Source: Streptomyces hayashii
GTDB lineage: Bacteria > Actinomycetota > Actinomycetes > Streptomycetales > Streptomycetaceae
Assembly (NCBI RefSeq): GCF_024539815.1
Contig: NZ_JAHHIU010000081.1
Coordinates: 62,001-126,000, forward strand
Direction: 5' to 3'
Length of the DNA stretch: 64,000 nt
Shown in pieces: positions 35,055-44,753 of the stretch (the first letter of the stretch is position 1; the number at the start of each line of letters is the position of its first letter). The notes beneath the pieces are model-generated. The model worked only from the letters and a program-made list of their open reading frames with translations, did no database searches and was not told where the DNA came from. The translations under genes were made by a program, and so were the position numbers.

Positions 35055-35612
35055 ATGGCGCTCGAACACGCGATCCTCGTTTCCCTGCTGGAGAAGCCGG
35101 GCTCCGGCTACGAGCTGGCCCGGCGGTTCGAGCGGTCCATCGGGTACTTCTGGACCGCCACCCATCAGCAAATCTACCGCGTGCTCAAGCGCATGACGAG
35201 CGACGGCTGGGTCGACGTGCGGGACGTCCCGCAGTACGGGCGTCCGGACAAGAAGGAGTACTCCGTCGCCGGGCCGGGGCGGGACGCGCTCAGCGCTTGG
35301 CTGCACGAAGCGACCGAGCCCGAGAGCGTGCGGCACGACCTGGCGGTGAAGGTCCGTGGCGCCGCGTTCGGCGATCCCGCCGCCTTGATCAGTGAGGTCG
35401 AGCGGCACCGGCAGGCGCACACGGATCGCCTGGCCCACTATCTCGCGGGCGAGGTCCGCGATTTCGGGGAGCCCGCGCCGGACGGTCCGCTCGACGCCGA
35501 GCGGGAGCTCCAGCACGTCGTCCTGCGTGGCGGCATGGCATACGAGCGAATGATGATCGCTTGGCTCGACGACGTCCTCGCCACCCTCACCCGCCTCGGC
35601 TCCGGTCGCTGA
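35055..35612 (+). CDS. PadR-family transcriptional regulator
   Basis: 185 residues: N-terminal winged helix (MALEHAILVSLLEKPGSGYELARRF, THQQIYRVLKRM) and a C-terminal helical dimerisation domain (Vir/PadR C-terminal type). ATG 35055 is chosen because the palindrome lies just upstream. The acyl-CoA dehydrogenase gene follows in the same direction after 105 bp and is the likely target, as for PadR regulators near fatty acid genes. Confidence 0.88.
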   Translation: MALEHAILVSLLEKPGSGYELARRFERSIGYFWTATHQQIYRVLKRMTSDGWVDVRDVPQYGRPDKKEYSVAGPGRDALSAWLHEATEPESVRHDLAVKVRGAAFGDPAALISEVERHRQAHTDRLAHYLAGEVRDFGEPAPDGPLDAERELQHVVLRGGMAYERMMIAWLDDVLATLTRLGSGR

Positions 35613-35636
35613 CCCGCCGAACAGAACCGGCAAGCA

Positions 35637-35705
35637 GTCCCCCCCTCTCTCTCACTTCTCCCAGCTCTCCCACCCCCTTCAAGCTCTCTCGCCCCTCCCA
35701 GCCGA
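35637..35705 (+). other. pyrimidine-rich leader before the acyl-CoA dehydrogenase gene
   Basis: Between 35641 and 35700 I count 9 purines in 60 bases, a C/T tract on the coding strand immediately before AAAGGCGG and the ATG. This is unlike neighbouring intergenic DNA. Confidence 0.6.
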
Positions 35706-35717
35706 AAGGCGGCACCC

Positions 35718-37442
35718 ATGGCCGACACGCTGCTCTTCAACCCGCGGACCTACGACCCCGCGCACTTCGACCCGGAGACCCGCCGGCTGCTGCGCGCCAC
35801 CGTCGACTGGTTCGAGGAGCGGGGCAAGCGCCGGCTGATCGAGGACTACCGGACCCGCGCCTGGCTGGGCGACTTCCTCGCCTTCGCCGCCGAGGAGGGC
35901 CTCTTCGCGACCTTCCTCACCGTCTCTTCCGCCGCCGGCGAGGGCGAGGGCGACAAGCGCTGGGACACCGCGCGCATAGCCGCCCTCAACGAGATCCTGG
36001 GCTTCTACGGCCTGGACTACTGGTATGCGTGGCAGGTCACCATCCTCGGCCTCGGCCCCGTCTGGCAGAGCGACAACCCGGCAGCCCGCGCCCGCGCGGC
36101 GGAACTGCTCGCCCAGGGCGAGGTGTTCGCCTTCGGCCTGTCCGAGAAGGCCCACGGCGCGGACATCTACTCCACCGACATGCTCCTGGAGCCCGACGGC
36201 GCGGGCGGCTTCCGGGCCACGGGTTCCAAGTACTACATCGGCAACGGCAACGCCGCCGGGCTGGTCTCCGTCTTCGGCCGCCGCACCGACGTGGAGGGCC
36301 CCGATGGATACGTCTTCTTCGCCGTGGACAGCCGCGACCCGGCGTACCACCTGGTCAAGAACGTCGTCGACTCGTCGAAGTACGTCAGCGAGTTCCGGCT
36401 GGAGGACTGTCCCGTAGCCCCGGAGGACGTGCTGCACACCGGTCGCGCCGCCTTCGACGCCGCCCTCAACACGGTCAACGTCGGCAAGTTCAACCTGTGC
36501 ACCGCCTCGATCGGCATCTGCGAGCATGCGATGTACGAGGCCGTCACCCACGCGCGGAACCGCATGCTCTACGGCCGCCCGGTCACCGCCTTCCCGCACG
36601 TGCGGCGGGAGTTGACCGACGCCTACGTGCGGCTGGTCGGCATGAAGCTGTTCAGCGACCGCGCCGTCGACTACTTCCGCACCGCGGGCCCCGACGACCG
36701 CCGCTACCTCCTGTTCAACCCGATGACGAAGATGAAGGTGACCACCGAGGGCGAGAAGGTCATCGACCTGATGTGGGACGTGATCGCCGCCAAGGGGTTC
36801 GAGAAGGACACCTACTTCGCCCAGGCCGCGGTCGAGATCCGCAGCCTGCCGAAGCTGGAGGGCACCGTCCACGTCAACCTGGCGCTGATCCTCAAGTTCA
36901 TGCGCAACCACCTCCTCGACCCGGTCGCCCACGAGCCCGTCGCGCCCCGACTCGACGCGGCCGACGACGAGTTCCTCTTCCGCCAGGGCCCCGCCCGCGG
37001 CCTCGGTTCGGTTCGCTTTCACGACTGGCGGCCGGCCTTCGACGCGTACGCGCAACTGTCCAACGTGGCCCGGTTCCGGGAGCAGGCCGACGCACTCTGC
37101 GACTTCGTGCTCACAGCGGCACCCGACAAGGAGCAGAGTCAGGACCTCGACCTGCTGCTGGCCGTCGGACAGCTCTTCGCGCTCGTCGTCCACGCCCAGC
37201 TGGTCCTGGAGCAGGCCGCGCTCGCGGGCCTCGACGAGGATGTGCTCGACGAGCTGTTCGCCGTCCTCGTGCGGGACTTCTCCGCGCACGCCGTCGAGCT
37301 GCACGGCAAGGACTCCGCGACCAAGGAGCAGCAGCTCTGGGCGCTCGGCGCGGTCCGGCGTCCGGTCGTCGACGGCGCGCGTTCGGAGCGCGTCTGGGAA
37401 CGCGTCGAGGCGCTGTCGGGGGCGTACGAGATGACGCCCTGA
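35718..37442 (+). CDS. large acyl-CoA dehydrogenase
   Basis: 574 residues, longer than the usual ~390. It contains the ACAD domains: FAFGLSEKAHGADIYSTDM (flavin/substrate loop) near residue 140, FRATGSKYYIGNGNAAG, and the C-terminal helical domain with ARNRMLYGRPV. The final ~170 residues form an extra domain as in peroxisomal-oxidase-like and FadE-type enzymes. Expected to oxidise acyl-CoA with FAD. Regulated perhaps by the upstream PadR gene. Confidence 0.88.
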   Translation: MADTLLFNPRTYDPAHFDPETRRLLRATVDWFEERGKRRLIEDYRTRAWLGDFLAFAAEEGLFATFLTVSSAAGEGEGDKRWDTARIAALNEILGFYGLDYWYAWQVTILGLGPVWQSDNPAARARAAELLAQGEVFAFGLSEKAHGADIYSTDMLLEPDGAGGFRATGSKYYIGNGNAAGLVSVFGRRTDVEGPDGYVFFAVDSRDPAYHLVKNVVDSSKYVSEFRLEDCPVAPEDVLHTGRAAFDAALNTVNVGKFNLCTASIGICEHAMYEAVTHARNRMLYGRPVTAFPHVRRELTDAYVRLVGMKLFSDRAVDYFRTAGPDDRRYLLFNPMTKMKVTTEGEKVIDLMWDVIAAKGFEKDTYFAQAAVEIRSLPKLEGTVHVNLALILKFMRNHLLDPVAHEPVAPRLDAADDEFLFRQGPARGLGSVRFHDWRPAFDAYAQLSNVARFREQADALCDFVLTAAPDKEQSQDLDLLLAVGQLFALVVHAQLVLEQAALAGLDEDVLDELFAVLVRDFSAHAVELHGKDSATKEQQLWALGAVRRPVVDGARSERVWERVEALSGAYEMTP

Positions 37443-37460
37443 GGGGCGACGCGCGTTCGC

Positions 37461-37504
37461 GGCGCCTCGCGGGGTACGGCGGTCGCCGTACCCCGCGAGG
37501 CGCC
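37461..37504. terminator. long perfect hairpin between convergent genes
   Basis: 21-bp perfect arms (37461-37481, 37484-37504), two-base centre. Lies between the convergent dehydrogenase and GH3 genes and could serve both strands. Confidence 0.85.
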
Positions 37505-37583
37505 AGGGACAGGAGACGGCGTCCCCCCATCGAGGCGGAACCGTCCGAAGCCTCCCCCGTCCGTCGCCGTGGGCGGCGGTCCC

Positions 37584-40500
37584 TCAGGCCGCCCGGTAGG
37601 CCTCGCCCAGTTTCTGGACGGCCGCTCCGTACCGCCCGGTGAGCAAGAGGTGGTCGGCGTCGGCGAACGGTTTCGCCACGGCCGCGGTGAGGTCCGTGCC
37701 CGCCTTCTGCTGCACGATCAGCCGGGCCCGGGCGACGAGCGCGCGGCCCGTCCGGTCGGCCCCGGCCCGTTCGGCCGCCGCGGCCGCGACGCCGAGCGCC
37801 CGGAGCGTGGCCGGGCCTCCCGTCGGCGTCCCGGCCAGGGTCGTCAGACCCCAGCCGTACGGGAACTGCGGGTCGTACGAGGCGTCGCCGACGTTGATCG
37901 GCAGCTGGGCCTCGGACCTGGGCCAGGTGACCGGGAGCCGGCCGGTGAAGGGCCGTTTCCCGTAGAGCACGTCGGCCACGCCGTCGCCCTCCGTGCCGGG
38001 CAGCCAGGACGCCACCAGGGCATCGATCGCGCCGAGTCGGTCGCCGATCAGCTGGGGGCGTCCGGAGACGATCAGCACCGCGCACTTCATGGCCGCGCAC
38101 ACCGTGTCGATCGCGGCCCGGTCCGCGGCCGACAGCTGGAGGGAGTGTCCGTTGCCGACGTCCCCGACGCCCTCCGCGTACGGGGTCTCGCCGACGACGA
38201 CCACGCCGACGTCGTAGCCGGCCGTGGGCGCGGAGGCGTCCCTGGAATAGACGACGTTCCCGTCCTTGCGCATCGCGTCGAGGATGGTGGTGCCCTGGGT
38301 GTGGGCGCCGGAGGCGCCCTGCCAGGTGACCGTCCAGCCGCCGGTCTGGTTGCCGAGGTCGTCGGCGTTGGACCCCGCGACGTAGACCTTCTGCGACTTC
38401 TTCAGCGGGAGCACCCCGCCGCTGTTCTTCAGAAGCACCTGTGACTCGGCGGCCGCCTGCCGGGCGACGGCCCGGTGCGCGGCGCCGCCGATCTCGGAGG
38501 CGTTGCGCGTCTGCGCGTAGGGGCGCTCGAAGAGGCCCAGCCGGAACTTCTGCGTGAGGATGCGCGAGACGGCGTCGTCGATCCGCTTGCCGCTCACCCG
38601 GCCGGCGTTCACCTCGCCGGTCAGGGCCGAGGTGAAGTCCTTGTAGCCGTAGGGCACCATCATCATGTCGACGCCCGCGTCGACCGCCGTGCGGACCCGG
38701 GACTGATAGTCGCCGGGGAGCTGGTCGATGGCGTTCCAGTCGCTGATGACGAACCCGTGGAAGCCCATACGTCCCTTGAGCACGCCGTTGATCATGTCGG
38801 CGCGGGCGTGCATCCTCACCGGGCCCTGTCCGTCGCCGAGCACGTCGAGCGAGGAGTACGAGGGCATGACGGTGCCGATGCCCCGGTCCACGGCGGTTCG
38901 GTACGGCGCCAGGTGGACGGCCTCCAGCTGCCGGCGGGTGACCTTGGTGACGCCCTGGTCGATGGTGTACGTGCCCGTGGTGGACGAGCCGTACTCGGTG
39001 CCGCCGTCGCCGACGAAGTGCTTGGCGGTGGCGAGGACCTTGTCGTCGTCCTTCAGGTCCCGTCCGTCCGGGCGGCCCTGAAGCCCCTGGACGACGGTCT
39101 CCATGGACTGGACGAGGGCCGGGTCCTCGCCGAAGGACTCGTAGGAGCGGCCCCAGCGCTCGTCGCGGGAGACGCACAGGCAGGGGGCGAAGTCCCAGGG
39201 GACTCCGGTGGCGCGGACCTCACTGGCCGTCACCTCACCCGTGCGCTGGGCGAGTTGGGGATCTCTGGTCGCGCCGAGGCCGATGTTGTGCGGCATGATC
39301 GTGGCGCCGACCAGGTTGTTGTGGCCGTGCACGGCGTCGACGCCGTAGATCAGCGGGATCTGGAACCGTGTGGCCTGTGCCCGGAGCTGGAAGCCGTCGA
39401 TCATCTTCGCCCAGGCCCGGGGGGTGTTGGGCGTGGGCGTGGACCCGCCTCCGGAGAGCAGCGAGCCGAGCTCGTACGCGGCGACGTCGGCCCCCTCCCC
39501 CACGGCTCCGCGCTCGGCCTGGGTCATCTGCCCGACCTTCTCCGCGACGGACATGCGGGACAGCAGGTCGGCGACGCGCTTGCGCACCGGCAACTTGCGG
39601 TCCAGGTAAGGCAGTCCGCCCGCGTCGATGACCACCTGCGGTGTCTCGGCGGGGGCCTTGGCGCCGGTGACCGTGAGCTTCAGCGGGACGGTCTCGGCGG
39701 GCTCACCGGCCTTGTCCCGGAGCGTGCGGACCCTGACGGTCCGTGTCGCGCCCGAGGCCGTCCCGGCCGGGAAGGTGAGCGTTCCGGTGACCGGCGTGTA
39801 GTCGCGGCCGGGATCGGCGGTGCCGCCGGTGGTCGTGTAGGCGACGGTCACCGGTTCGCCGAGGGGGCCGGACCCGGTGGTGGCGACGGTGACCGAGACG
39901 GCGGCCGTGTCGCCCTCCCGCACCGGGTAGACGGCGGCGTCGGTCGTCACGCCCGCCCGCAGCGCCTGGTCGGCGGTGCCGTACAGCTCGACGTCGTCCA
40001 TGGCGAAGCGGCCCCTGACACCGACGGGGAGCGTCAGGGCGTATCCCCACATCCCGGTGAGTCCGAGGACGTGGTCGATGCCGCCGACGGGCTGGTAGTC
40101 CGTGCGGTAGGCGAAGCCGGTGAAGGGGAGTTCGATCTGTTTCCAGCCGCTGAAGTCGTCGGTGAAGGAGGTGGTCCACAGCTCGGAGGCCTCGCCGTTG
40201 GCACCGCCGTCCTTGATCTCGAAGGGGATCTTCCTGCCGGTGTCCTGGCCCTCCCACCAGAGGCGGACGCCGCGGCGGGCGGACCAGTCGTGGGCGGGTC
40301 GGTCGGCGGCGAAGTCGTGTGTGAAGCCGCCGTAGCCGCTGATGTCGTAGACGCCGGTGAGCACCTTCTGGCCCTCGGGGGCGTCGGCGCGGGAGGTCAG
40401 CTGAAGGGCGGGCGGATCGTCGCTGTCGCCGCCCCAGGTGAAGATGCCCTCGGCCGGCTGGGACGCGAAGGGGACCTCGCCCTCGAAGCGGTCGACGGGA

Positions 40501-40592
40501 ACCGGCGCGGGGTCGTCGGCGGCCTGGGACGCGGTCGGCGACAGCACGACGGCGAGCAGGGCGGTGCACAGGAGCAGAGCGGTTCTCGGCAT
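37584..40592 (-). CDS. secreted glycoside hydrolase family 3 enzyme
   Basis: 1002 residues with a signal peptide (TALLLCTALLAVVL..TASQA). An N-terminal beta-sandwich (~30-215: IPFEIKDGG, WTTSFTDDFSGWKQIELPF) looks like a carbohydrate-binding module. Next is a Calx-beta-type repeat (~220-320), then the GH3 barrel: IPLIYGVDAVHGHNN, AKHFVGDGG, and nucleophile aspartate in GFVISDWNAID. The C-terminal alpha/beta sandwich follows. Likely an exo-beta-glucosidase-type enzyme acting outside the cell. GAGGGAAGG precedes ATG 40592. Linkage specificity unknown. Confidence 0.9.
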   Translation of the reverse strand: MPRTALLLCTALLAVVLSPTASQAADDPAPVPVDRFEGEVPFASQPAEGIFTWGGDSDDPPALQLTSRADAPEGQKVLTGVYDISGYGGFTHDFAADRPAHDWSARRGVRLWWEGQDTGRKIPFEIKDGGANGEASELWTTSFTDDFSGWKQIELPFTGFAYRTDYQPVGGIDHVLGLTGMWGYALTLPVGVRGRFAMDDVELYGTADQALRAGVTTDAAVYPVREGDTAAVSVTVATTGSGPLGEPVTVAYTTTGGTADPGRDYTPVTGTLTFPAGTASGATRTVRVRTLRDKAGEPAETVPLKLTVTGAKAPAETPQVVIDAGGLPYLDRKLPVRKRVADLLSRMSVAEKVGQMTQAERGAVGEGADVAAYELGSLLSGGGSTPTPNTPRAWAKMIDGFQLRAQATRFQIPLIYGVDAVHGHNNLVGATIMPHNIGLGATRDPQLAQRTGEVTASEVRATGVPWDFAPCLCVSRDERWGRSYESFGEDPALVQSMETVVQGLQGRPDGRDLKDDDKVLATAKHFVGDGGTEYGSSTTGTYTIDQGVTKVTRRQLEAVHLAPYRTAVDRGIGTVMPSYSSLDVLGDGQGPVRMHARADMINGVLKGRMGFHGFVISDWNAIDQLPGDYQSRVRTAVDAGVDMMMVPYGYKDFTSALTGEVNAGRVSGKRIDDAVSRILTQKFRLGLFERPYAQTRNASEIGGAAHRAVARQAAAESQVLLKNSGGVLPLKKSQKVYVAGSNADDLGNQTGGWTVTWQGASGAHTQGTTILDAMRKDGNVVYSRDASAPTAGYDVGVVVVGETPYAEGVGDVGNGHSLQLSAADRAAIDTVCAAMKCAVLIVSGRPQLIGDRLGAIDALVASWLPGTEGDGVADVLYGKRPFTGRLPVTWPRSEAQLPINVGDASYDPQFPYGWGLTTLAGTPTGGPATLRALGVAAAAAERAGADRTGRALVARARLIVQQKAGTDLTAAVAKPFADADHLLLTGRYGAAVQKLGEAYRAA

Positions 40593-40793
40593 GGACCTTC
40601 CCTCGGCTCACATGATTCACTCAGCACTTAGATCACGCCGTGAGTTAACTAACGACCCGCACACCCGTCAAGACGTCACGTCAGACAGTCCGGGAGGCGG
40701 CACAGTGGGAGACGTCTTGAGCGTGGCGAGCCCGAACCCGTTGCGCGAGACGCCGTTTCGTGGCCTCTTCCCCTGGCAGTTACGGTCCGGAGC
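40593..40793. other. divergent gap between GH3 and amidase genes
   Basis: 201 bp, no gene. An AT-rich stretch with the palindrome AGTTAACT lies near 40645 on the GH3 side and may include its promoter. No LacI/CebR-type operator was seen. Confidence 0.4.
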
Positions 40794-42245
40794 ATGGAGA
40801 GGAACCTTCCGTCCGCCGAAGAACTCGCGGCCGCCTTGCGTGCCGGTGAAGTGACGTCGGCGGACCTGACCGACGAGGCGATCACCCGTATCGAGCAGGA
40901 CGACAAATCGATCAACGCGATCTGCGTGCCGGACTTCGACCGCGCCCGGGCCGCCGCACGCGAGGCCGACCGAGCGCGCGCCCGCGGTGAGGACCGACCG
41001 CTGCTCGGCATTCCGGTGACGGTCAAGGAGTCGTACAACATCGCCGGGCTGCCCACGACCTGGGGCATGCCCTTCCACCGGGACCACGTGCCGGCCGAGG
41101 ACGCGGTGCAGGTGTCGCGACTCAAGGCCGCGGGCGCCGTGGTGCTCGGTAAGACCAACGTGCCCCTGGGACTGCAGGACATCCAGAGCTTCAACGAGGT
41201 CTACGGCACCACCAACAACCCGTGGGATCACGGTCGTACGCCGGGCGGGTCCTCCGGCGGATCGGCGGCCGCGCTGGCGTCCGGATTCGGCGCGCTGTCC
41301 ATCGGCTCCGACATCGGCGGTTCACTGCGCACTCCCGCACATTTCTGCGGTGTCTACGCGCACAAGCCGACGCTCGGACTGGCGGCGAGCCGCGGTATGG
41401 TCCCGCCGCGCGCGCCGGCGTTCCCGGCGGAACCCGACCTCGCCGTCGTCGGGCCGATGGCCCGCACCGCCCGCGACCTCACGCTCCTGCTCGACGTCAT
41501 GGCCGGACCGGACCCACTGACGTTCGGTGCGGCGCACGACCTGAGGCTGCCGCCCGCGCGCCACGAACGGCTCCGCGACTTCCGGGTCCTCGTCCTGGAG
41601 GAGCATCCGCTCATTCCGACCGGTTCCGCCGTGCGGGCGGGCGTGAACCGGGTGGCCGACGCGCTTGCCGACGGCGGCGCCCGGGTGGAGCGACACAGTC
41701 CGCTGCTGCCCGACCTGACCGAAGCCGCCATGCTCTACGCGCACTTGTTCTTCTCGGGCGCCGCCGCGCGTTTCCCCGTCGAAGCGTACGAGGAACTGCG
41801 GACCGAGGCCTGCGCGTTGAGGGCGGACGATCGCAGCCTCGACGCGGCACGGCTGCGCGCCACGGTGTCCACTCACCGCGACTGGATCGCGGCGAACGAC
41901 GGCCGCGAACTCCACCGCCATGGCTGGCGGCAGTTCTTCGCCGAGTTCGACGCCGTGGTGTGTCCCGTCACGCCCACTCCCGCGTTTCCGCACGACCACG
42001 ACCCCGATTCGAGGAAGCGCCGGATCTGCGTCGACGGCGTCGAGTACCCGTACCTCGACCAGCTCGTGTGGGCCGGTGTGGCCACCATGCCCGGCCTGCC
42101 CGCGACCGCCGTACCGGCGGGCAGGTCCCCCGAGGGTCTGCCGGTGGGAGTGCAGTTGATCGGCCCGATGTTCGAGGACCGCACCCCGCTGCGGCTGGCC
42201 GAACTGCTCGAAGAGAAGATCGGAGGCTTCCAGGCGCCGGGGTAG
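40794..42245 (+). CDS. amidase (amidase signature family)
   Basis: 483 residues. Catalytic Ser-cisSer-Lys triad: the lysine in PVTVKESYN (residue ~79), and the serine-rich loop GRTPGGSSGGSAAALASG with the nucleophile in GSDIGGSLRTPA. Family members hydrolyse amides or act as GatA; absence of GatB/GatC and the PTTWGMPF insertion favour a catabolic amidase. Soluble, no signal peptide. Confidence 0.92.
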   Translation: MERNLPSAEELAAALRAGEVTSADLTDEAITRIEQDDKSINAICVPDFDRARAAAREADRARARGEDRPLLGIPVTVKESYNIAGLPTTWGMPFHRDHVPAEDAVQVSRLKAAGAVVLGKTNVPLGLQDIQSFNEVYGTTNNPWDHGRTPGGSSGGSAAALASGFGALSIGSDIGGSLRTPAHFCGVYAHKPTLGLAASRGMVPPRAPAFPAEPDLAVVGPMARTARDLTLLLDVMAGPDPLTFGAAHDLRLPPARHERLRDFRVLVLEEHPLIPTGSAVRAGVNRVADALADGGARVERHSPLLPDLTEAAMLYAHLFFSGAAARFPVEAYEELRTEACALRADDRSLDAARLRATVSTHRDWIAANDGRELHRHGWRQFFAEFDAVVCPVTPTPAFPHDHDPDSRKRRICVDGVEYPYLDQLVWAGVATMPGLPATAVPAGRSPEGLPVGVQLIGPMFEDRTPLRLAELLEEKIGGFQAPG

Positions 42246-42380
42246 TACGGCCCCGGCCGACGGCCTGCGGAACCACCGCTGCCACTCGGCCCGCGAGCCG
42301 GCCCGGATGGGCTCGCCGCCGATTTGCCGGATCGGCAACAGAAGTGGCAGACCCGCGCGCCGGTGGGCGACGGTGGAGCC

Positions 42381-43061
42381 GTGACCGACGACATCGCGGC
42401 AGGACCGCCCCCTTCCGACATCCCCTCCCCCGCCGACGGATACGTGGGCGACCCCGCGGTGCGGGCGGAGTGGGACAGCCGATACGCCGACCGACATCAG
42501 CTGTGGAGCGGCCGGCCCAACGGTGCGCTCGTGACCGAGGTCGCCGGGCTCACTCCCGGGCGCGTGCTCGACGTCGGCTGCGGCGAAGGCGCGGACGCCG
42601 TCTGGCTCGCACGTGCCGGCTGGGACGTGACCGCGGTCGAGGTCTCGGGCGTGGCGCTGGAGCGGGCGGCCGGGCACGCGCGGGACGCCGGCCTCACCGT
42701 GCACTGGGTGCACGCGGCGCTCACCGAGGCAGAGCTCCCGCCCGCCTCCTTCGACCTGGTCTCCGCGCAGTACCCGGCCCTGCTGCGTACGCCCGACGCC
42801 GCCGCCGAGCGCGCACTGCTCGCCGCCGTCGCGCCCGGCGGCGTGCTGCTGCTCGTGCACCACGCGGGGATGGACTCCCAGCACGCGGACGACGGCGGCT
42901 TCGACCCGGCTGACTACGTCTGGCCCTCGATGGTCGCCGCTCGGCTCGACGACGACTGGGAGGTGCAGGTGCACGAGCAACGCCCACGCGTGGCGCCCGA
43001 CGGCGGCGCCGGCGCACACCACACCGACGACCTGGTGCTCCGCGCGCGCCGACTGCGCTGA
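42381..43061 (+). CDS. SAM-dependent methyltransferase (class I)
   Basis: 226 residues. Motif I VLDVGCGEGADAVWLA, acidic end of strand 2 VTAVEVS, and HHAGMDS are visible. The WDSRYADRHQLWSGRPN block just before motif I is typical of the small-molecule (thiopurine/tellurite TehB-like) group. GTG 42381 is preferred to the rare TTG at 42324. Substrate unknown. Confidence 0.82.
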   Translation: MTDDIAAGPPPSDIPSPADGYVGDPAVRAEWDSRYADRHQLWSGRPNGALVTEVAGLTPGRVLDVGCGEGADAVWLARAGWDVTAVEVSGVALERAAGHARDAGLTVHWVHAALTEAELPPASFDLVSAQYPALLRTPDAAAERALLAAVAPGGVLLLVHHAGMDSQHADDGGFDPADYVWPSMVAARLDDDWEVQVHEQRPRVAPDGGAGAHHTDDLVLRARRLR

Positions 43062-43290
43062 GAGCCCCCGCGGCCCCCCATGGCTCCGGCGGCGGGCGGA
43101 GGCGCCTGCCCGTCCGGCCGCCCGACAGCCCGGCCGCCCGGCCGCCTGGCACGAGGCCGGTGTCCGGGGCCGGCTGTCCCGGAGCGCGTCGCAGGGCCAC
43201 GGCGAGCGCACCGGACGCGCCAACCCTTTGGGTCTGCGACCGCACTGGGACTATCGTCGGAAGCCGGGGCCAGGACGAGGAGGACGGCCG

Positions 43291-43545
43291 GTGATGCCGC
43301 AGGACGAGGCCGTGATCGGCTGCACAGGAAACGTACTCATCGGAACGCGCGGAGCTGCGGGTCCCGGCGAGGTCCTGGTGCGGGTCAGAGGCGGCTCGGA
43401 GACGTTCCTCGCCTGGTCGGAGGAACCCCTGCCCATCGGCGCCACGGTGCTTGTGATCGAATCGCGTGGATGCCGCGAGGTCGGCGTCATCGAGTGGGTG
43501 GATCCATTGGACGCGCTCGGCGAGGACACCGCCGGCGCAGGCTGA
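43291..43545 (+). CDS. NfeD-like OB-fold protein
   Basis: 84 residues forming a short OB-type barrel (GCTGNVLIGTRGAAGPGEVLVRVRGG, LPIGATVLVIESRGCREVGVIEW), similar to the soluble domain of NfeD proteins, which accompany SPFH proteins. It lies 11 bp before the flotillin gene. GGAGG is well placed for GTG 43291 (ATG 43294 also possible). Confidence 0.72.
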   Translation: MMPQDEAVIGCTGNVLIGTRGAAGPGEVLVRVRGGSETFLAWSEEPLPIGATVLVIESRGCREVGVIEWVDPLDALGEDTAGAG

Positions 43546-43556
43546 GGAGTACAAGC

Positions 43557-44753
43557 ATGTTCGGATACCGCGTCCCCGCCCCCGACGAGGCGATGTTGAT
43601 CTCGGGAGGCAGGCGCGGACTGGGGGGCGCGCCGTTCCGAGTGGTGACGGGGCACGGCAAGTTCGTGCTGCCGGTCTTCCGCAAGGTCCGGTTCCTCACC
43701 CTGTCCATGTGCGAGTCGGAGGTCACCGAGACCTGCGTGACCCGCCAGGGCATCGCGCTGCACGTCCGCGCGGTCATCGCCTTCAAGGTCGGCAACGACC
43801 ACGAGAGCATCATCAACGCGGGCCAGCGGTTCCTCTCCGACCAGGAGCAGATGTCCGTGCTCACCGGCCGGATCTTCGCCGGTCACCTGCGGGCCATCAT
43901 CGGCTCGATGACGGTCGAGGAGATCGTCACCGAGCGGCAGAAGCTCGCCGCGGAGGTCCTGGACACCTCCAAGACCGAGATGGCGAAGATCGGCCTGATC
44001 GTCGACTCACTGCAGATCCAGTCGATCGACGACGGCGACACCGGCTACATCGACGCGATGTCCGCGCCGCACAAGGCGGCCATCCAGCGGCAGGCTCAGA
44101 TCGCGCAGGCCCAGGCGACCCAGACCGCGGCCGAGGCGCAGCAGGAGGCGGCCCGCAAGCAGGCCGAGTACGCCCGGCAGACCGCGGTCGTCAAGGCGGA
44201 GTACTCGGCCGAGGTGGACCGCGCCCAGGCGCAGGCCGCCCAGGCCGGACCGCTGGCCCAGGCCCACGCCCAGCAGGAGGTGCTGGCCGCCCAGACGGAG
44301 CTTGCCCAGCGCCAGGCCAAGCTGCGCCAGCAGCAGCTGGTGGCCGAGGTCGTGAAGCCCGCGGAGGCCGAGGCCGAGCGGGTCAGGATCCTCGCGGCCG
44401 CCGAGGCGCAGCGCATGAAGATCCAGGCGGAGGCAGCGGCCTCGTACGACCGGGTCGCGCTCGACCGGATGCTGATCGACCAGCTCCCGCAGATCGTGAA
44501 GGAGGCCGCCGGCGGCCTGGCCGGCGCCAACGTGAACGTCCTCAACGGCGCGGACGGCCTCGGCGAGATCGCCGCCGGCCTGGTGTCCCAGGGCCTGACG
44601 ATCCTCGACTCGGTCCGCCAGAACCTGGGCAGCCAGGACTCCGACAGCGCCCGCCCGGCCGGCAACCGTTCCGAGAGCAAGGGCAACGGTCTGCTCCAGC
44701 TGCCCACCAGCAAGGAGAAGAAGTCGAACGACGGCCCCGTGGACGTCGACTAG
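43557..44753 (+). CDS. SPFH/flotillin-like membrane-microdomain protein
   Basis: 398 residues. N-terminal SPFH domain (~20-190: TCVTRQGIALHVRAVIAFKVG and GRIFAGHLRAIIGSMTVEEIV) followed by a long Ala/Gln/Glu coiled coil (~195-320) and a flotillin-like tail. Flotillins scaffold ordered membrane patches. GAGGAG lies 7 bases before ATG 43557. Forms a two-gene unit with the NfeD-like gene. Confidence 0.88.
   Translation: MFGYRVPAPDEAMLISGGRRGLGGAPFRVVTGHGKFVLPVFRKVRFLTLSMCESEVTETCVTRQGIALHVRAVIAFKVGNDHESIINAGQRFLSDQEQMSVLTGRIFAGHLRAIIGSMTVEEIVTERQKLAAEVLDTSKTEMAKIGLIVDSLQIQSIDDGDTGYIDAMSAPHKAAIQRQAQIAQAQATQTAAEAQQEAARKQAEYARQTAVVKAEYSAEVDRAQAQAAQAGPLAQAHAQQEVLAAQTELAQRQAKLRQQQLVAEVVKPAEAEAERVRILAAAEAQRMKIQAEAAASYDRVALDRMLIDQLPQIVKEAAGGLAGANVNVLNGADGLGEIAAGLVSQGLTILDSVRQNLGSQDSDSARPAGNRSESKGNGLLQLPTSKEKKSNDGPVDVD

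Noticed and set aside
40593..40650. CebR/LacI operator before the GH3 gene
   Set aside because: Only an AGTTAACT palindrome is present; the GGGAGCGCTCCC core is absent.
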